Assembly: GCA_003427395.1 (NCBI GenBank) | Contig: BFEA01000667.1 | Span: forward strand, 69,801-103,572 | Direction: 5' to 3' | Length of the DNA stretch: 33,772 bases | Source of the DNA: Chara braunii | Lineage: Eukaryota > Streptophyta > Charophyceae > Charales > Characeae | In this document: positions 30,056 to 33,772 of the stretch, piece after piece | Layout of the letters: each line of letters opens with the position of its first letter | How positions within the stretch are numbered: position 1 is the stretch's first letter | Program-made: the position numbers and the translations under genes | Notes under the pieces: model-generated | Databases searched by the model: none | What the model saw: only the letters and a program-made list of their open reading frames with translations | What the model was told of the DNA's origin: nothing

Positions 30056-31310
30056 TGTTATGATCCTGGTTGCTTGTTGTCAGAAGACCAACACTCGCTC
30101 ACATAGACTTCCAGGTATGCCCATACATACACGGAAGGAAGGGGAGAGGATGGGAGTATCACACTGCACAAGGAGATAGAAACACAGCGGAAGACTTAGC
30201 CATGCGATATGACAGAGTACAATTAAAGTGCAATTCACTCCACAGAATCCTCACAACCAGTCACAACGGAAAGCCAAGTAGATCACATCCAGAAAACAAT
30301 GAAGCAAAGATAGTTCACCCACCGTATCAACACTGTTTATTAAACTCGGAGTTGATTTGCCAGAATAACCCCAGAATTGTGATGCGCTGCTCAAAATGAG
30401 CAGCGCCTCTTTCCCCAACCCTGAGTAACCGCTATCACTACCCCTGAGCCCCTGAAACAACCGGCGCCACCCAGATACTGCCTCTAGAGGGAAGCGCCAC
30501 CCTGAAACAGGCCTTTGAGGCCAAGCGCCTCTCAGAGGATGAAGAAGAAGTCCAGCGCCACAGTCTCTGATGATGGTGAAGTGCCAGAAGACTTCCCGGA
30601 TGGAAATCGGTGGCAGCGCCACCTCTCCTGACAAAGATGATCTCTGAGGATGAAAGCTGCAGCTATGGCTGCAGCGCCACACACCCTGACACCCTACTAC
30701 TGAGGAGGGTTCTTCAGCAGGGCACCAACTTCTCTTGCCTCCAGCAGACTTCAGATAGCCTGGACCTCTGAAGAACCCCGCGTGCTGTCAGAGAACAGCG
30801 TAGGTCCCAGCTATGGCCGATGCTTTGAAGGTACGGCTATGTCTGTCTCCTCCAACGCTGAAGCTGTACCACCACCAGTTCATGCATTGCGCAGATGTAC
30901 ACGGTACCAACTGCCAAAAAGCCCCGAACCGTTTTTCGTACACCTATTCATGTCTACCCTAGCCTAGACACGACCTAGACTGGACTGACTGGACTGGCCA
31001 GTACCATTTCTGCTCGGGCCCTAGGGCCTCTCCGTACCCGGCTGTAGGCTATAGGACCGTCTAGCAGTATAGGCCCGTAGGCCCTTCTGTCCTAGTGGTA
31101 GCCCGGGTCTGCTATTCGCAGTTAGGGAAGCTGTAGGAAATTCGAGTTAGTGCAGGCCTGAAATTCTACGAATTTACAGATATGTCCCTCGTGAATTTTC
31201 CTCACAGTCAAATCTCTCGGTTAGCCCTCAGCCAAACAAAATCACAAAACTAACCTACCTATGTTGCAGCCTCCGGTCGACGGGTTGCAGGCTGCAGAAC
31301 CAGCGAGTCA
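30056..31310 (-). repeat. 5' LTR of element 3
   Basis: In plus-strand terms it starts TGTTATGATCC and ends CAGCGAGTCA, 1,255 bp. The minus strand has AATAAA at 30341-30336. A perfect 9-bp stem with a 5-nt loop lies at 30384-30406. Six sites of the type (A/G)GCGCC(A/T)C lie between 30462 and 30680. Confidence 0.92.
30384..30406 (-). promoter_or_regulatory. Hairpin upstream of the LTR poly(A) signal
   Basis: GCGCTGCTC and GAGCAGCGC pair perfectly around AAAAT. On the transcribed strand the hairpin lies about 43 nt before AATAAA. In the other LTR both CpG sites of the stem have become CpA. Confidence 0.55.
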
Positions 31311-31406
31311 TTCCATGATCATTTTTTGTGTTCGTATTTGACCTTTGAACTTTTTCTATTTAGATTTGGACCATTTTTGGATTCGTGTGTGTCATCCTTG
31401 CGCACA

Positions 31407-32096
31407 GGGGCCTGGACCCATTAGCGAAGTATTCTACCACTTCGTTCAGGATTTCGATCACGTGTGGCCTCGAGTGACACAGTACGGCCGTCTAATAGAT
31501 CGGATCTCAATGACCTGGTAGTTTCCGAGCGGGCACTGTAAAGATGCCCACCTCCCGTCCAATGAGATGCGTCAGAAAAAGAAAACAACAGAGTTGGACA
31601 TGATAACGCTGGCTTTGCGTGGGCGGGAAGTCTGGATTTTCTGGACTCGAAAGGGGGGGGGGGGTGATTTCCAGACTTTGTTTTCTTTTTTTTTGGCTCT
31701 GAGAAATCAAACTTGAAATGCGCAATTCTGTTATCGTGGTGGATCTGACAGGAACGCTTCCGCGTCTGTCGGATGGCCTGTTAGAGGCATCATGAGATAC
31801 ATGGTGATGAATGTATCCCCATACCCATTACTTGTTCATCCTCGTGGCTGTGTTCGTGGACACATTTTATTGCCACAGTACATCACTATGAAGACTTACG
31901 TGAAGGAGATCGTACCAACCCATGAATTCGGGTGCACAGCTGTTCTTCATAGTTTTATGTGCTATTTCAATTCATTTTAAATCAGAAAACGATCCATTCA
32001 TGCAAATAAAAAATCACTTTGTATTTTACTATTTTCCAAAAAACTATAAAATTGCATCACACATCGTAGAATACTTCGCTAGTGGGTCCAGGCCCC
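31407..32096. mobile_element. 690-bp element with 31-bp terminal inverted repeats
   Basis: 31407-31437 and 32066-32096 are inverted copies with one mismatch, outer ends GGGGCCTGGACCC. With one or two more bases the ends read CAGGGG / CTGGGG, similar to hAT-type termini. No transposase frame lies inside, so it would be a non-autonomous element. No convincing target duplication is seen. Confidence 0.7.
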
Positions 32097-32894
32097 AGGG
32101 CATGTCAGCCTTCTCTGTATCGCTCCAATTTTGATGGATATCTCAAAGGGACTGCCATTTTTATGTGATTGGCTCTGTTCGAGTTTTAATGGATGTGTTA
32201 AAGGACAGTCATGTGGTTAATGGACGGCCAAAGGAGAGTCATTGGTTCTGTCTGATTCGGTTGTTGCTGTTGTTTCACAAGCCTCCATCTTGTCTTCCGC
32301 TTTTGTCAATCCAATGAATATCTCACGACTTACCGTACATGGCTTGACTGAATTAATTTTTGTGATGCTGTTGAAAATAAGTTCCCAGTTTAGCACTTCG
32401 CTTATTGAGCCTTATTCATCGCACTTCACCCCCTCCTTTTAGTTCCATCTCAAGCTGAGGTTCTCTGATTTTTTGCGTTACTATGTTTGCATGACTATGT
32501 TTGCAATTTCATATAAGTCTTCAGCGCAGTGAATGACACTGAATGTCAATTGTTTTGCTCATGTATGTGGAGTGGTTTGCGTGCATGGAGGCAAAAAGAA
32601 CGGTTTCAGTGTGCCTCATCCTTAGGTGCTCCTTTCTTCGTTTGGTTTGCAAACCGCACCGTTGTGGTTGACGGATATGTGGCAATGTATATTGAGAATG
32701 GATAATGAACGCTTCATATGAAACCTCATGGCATACATGTATTGGTCAGAAAAGTGGCTTTTTAAAAAATTTCCATCAATGCTGGAGGGCTGCAAAAGGT
32801 TGGACAAGGTAAGGTAAAGAGAGTGAGACAAGAAACAACAAGACACAAATACAGGCCAGTCATGCTGAATGTTGCTTTTGTCCATTTCTTCCAG
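32097..32894. other. End of intron 3
   Basis: A degenerate repeat built on tggat-(g/a)-t...aaagg-(g/a)-actgccat occurs at about 32130-32250. The rest is AT-rich intron up to the acceptor at 32894. No gene is seen. Confidence 0.5.
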
Positions 32895-33022
32895 GATCTG
32901 TATGACGCTGCCAATTTCAGGCCAATGACAAGGGTGCCTGAGGACAGCACTTGGCCCAAAGGTGTTTGTCGGATCGCCATCACTCTTCATGTGGGCGAAG
33001 CAGCTGGCTGCCTTAGAAGTTC
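32895..33022 (+). CDS. VPS13: VPS13-like gene, internal exon 4 of 4 (128 nt)
   Basis: Acceptor catttcttccag and donor AGTTC/gtaagt bound 42 codons plus two bases, starting in phase 0. The peptide begins D-L-Y-D-A-A-N-F-R-P, which fits straight after S-D-E-D-I-K of the previous exon; in plant VPS13 the equivalent is S-D-E-x-x-K-D-I-Y-E-A-x-x-F. It then runs to R-I-A-I-T-L-H-V-G-E-A, which resembles the start of a beta-strand of the lipid-transfer groove. The exon ends in phase 2, so the next exon should supply one base; none is convincing in 33023-33772. No stop or frameshift is visible, so the host gene may be functional despite its introns. Confidence 0.8.
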
Positions 33023-33772
33023 GTAAGTACCTAACTCCTCCCAACCAACAAACAAATTGACAAACACACCACGAACCAAAGTCTTGATCTTCCAGTACAC
33101 AAGCCTATTTGAACTGCACGGACGGACTGGTTTATCAGTTCTTGAGGGCAGCATTTGGCCTGGAGCCTGGTTCATCAGTTGTGGGCCGGTGTTTGGTTGG
33201 TGATTATGCAATTGGGATCAAAACAGAATGTTAGTAAGGCAGGAGTGCCTTACTTGACTTTTTGGCCACCTGGTAGTTCTTTTTTTCGTTTTTGTTATGA
33301 TCCTGCTCAGCTCACAACACAAAATCAAGTTTGGGACAATGCAAGTGTTTCTCAATTGCACAAGTGTGAACCAATGTCATCTCTCCTGCTTGTGTTGCCA
33401 ACACCATCGTTTTCACCTCATCATCTCCTCCGCAACAAACAGTAAATCACAACAGCAAGTGGACCCGCCGCAGCGAAGGACGGTGACAAAAACATTTTGC
33501 TAAAAACCCCTGCCATCAGTTGGACCCCATCTTTTCAATGTACCCCTACCGGACGCTGCCCAACTTTGGAAAATGCCCCGGCAGTTGCCAACTTTTTGCA
33601 GGTGCAATTGCAAAAGGCCAAGAGAATTTGCACACCCACCTGACAGGGGCACAACACAAACATGTCAGTCCAAAAGGCCATTCCACTGTGCCCATATCTT
33701 TTAGGGACATTTTGAAATATATCTCAACTTATGGGGGTGTTTGGAAAATTACCCCGCAACCCCCCCCCCCCC
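33023..33772. other. Start of the next intron, ending in C-rich degenerate repeats
   Basis: No further exon is supported. From about 33500 a degenerate unit with variants of gccccggcagttgccaactt recurs. The window ends in a C12 run. Confidence 0.5.

Larger units (their letters stand above)
21863..31310 (-). mobile_element. Chromovirus (Ty3/gypsy) element 3, structurally complete
   Basis: Minus-strand order: 5' LTR (31310-30056), PBS (30053-30042), leader, gag (28513 to about 26640), protease-RT-RNase H, integrase, chromodomain ending at 23122, polypurine tract and 3' LTR (23070-21863). The two LTRs differ at roughly one base in ten, and every gene is broken, so the insertion is old. The bases outside the LTRs (gtggt left, ttcca right) do not match, so no target duplication remains. 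It makes up most of intron 3 of the VPS13-like gene, antisense to it. Confidence 0.92.

Noticed and set aside
33591-33712. A fifth VPS13 exon after ttttgcag
   Set aside because: The phase could fit, but the translation has no VPS13-like content and the stretch belongs to a degenerate repeat with aaaaggcca motifs.
33761-33772. C12 run at the window end, and the G12 run at about 31653-31664
   Set aside because: Simple homopolymers; possible assembly or sequencing limits, no functional claim.

Overview
The window looks like a piece of a large, repeat-rich plant-lineage nuclear genome. Only about 0.5 kb of 33.8 kb reads as host coding sequence; nearly everything else is old retroelement and short-repeat material. 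Four short plus-strand exons (4192-4255, 18391-18498, 19528-19725, 32895-33022) have good splice sites and matching phases. They read through as one protein segment that I recognise as VPS13-like, a bridge-type lipid-transfer protein of membrane contact sites; the G-M-L-G-A-G-G block is, as I remember it, typical of plant VPS13. The introns are about 14.1 kb, 1.0 kb and 13.2 kb. Huge introns filled with chromodomain Ty3/gypsy elements, together with a plant-like but diverged protein, suggest a streptophyte such as a charophyte alga (Chara type). That assignment is inference.

Layout. 1-4191 is the 3' part of an upstream intron. It holds a pyrimidine-rich repeat, a GC-rich tRNA-like (SINE-like) unit, a 26-bp palindrome, an inverted copy of an LTR family and three local tandem repeats just before exon 1. 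4256-18390 (intron 1) holds a second palindrome, a minus-strand Ty3/gypsy element (element 1: gag 12481-10517, pol 10138-8250, PBS 13506-13517, LTR from 13522) that has lost its integrase and 3' LTR, a plus-strand chromovirus remnant (element 2: integrase plus chromodomain 14620-15978, PPT, LTR from 16019) and another LTR copy (17129 to about 18160). 18499-19527 (intron 2) holds a related LTR-like copy and an antisense U2 snRNA-like fragment.

19726-32894 (intron 3) begins with a foldback element flanked by an 11-bp direct repeat and three copies of a tRNA-derived SINE. Then comes a complete but decayed minus-strand chromovirus (element 3, 21863-31310) with two LTRs of about 1.2 kb, PBS, PPT, gag, protease, RT, RNase H, integrase and chromodomain. 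A U2-derived retrocopy with an A-tail and a 7-bp target-site duplication is nested in its leader. A 690-bp element with 31-bp inverted termini follows. 33023-33772 is the start of the next intron and ends in low-complexity C-rich repeats.

The mobile parts all look dead: frameshifts, stops mostly of the type expected from methyl-cytosine decay, an Asp-to-Asn change in one RT active site, and missing domains. The least ordinary signals are the U2-derived retrocopy, the two 26-bp palindromes, the SINE family and the foldback hairpin. I see no bacterial-type operon, CRISPR array, rRNA or intact tRNA gene.
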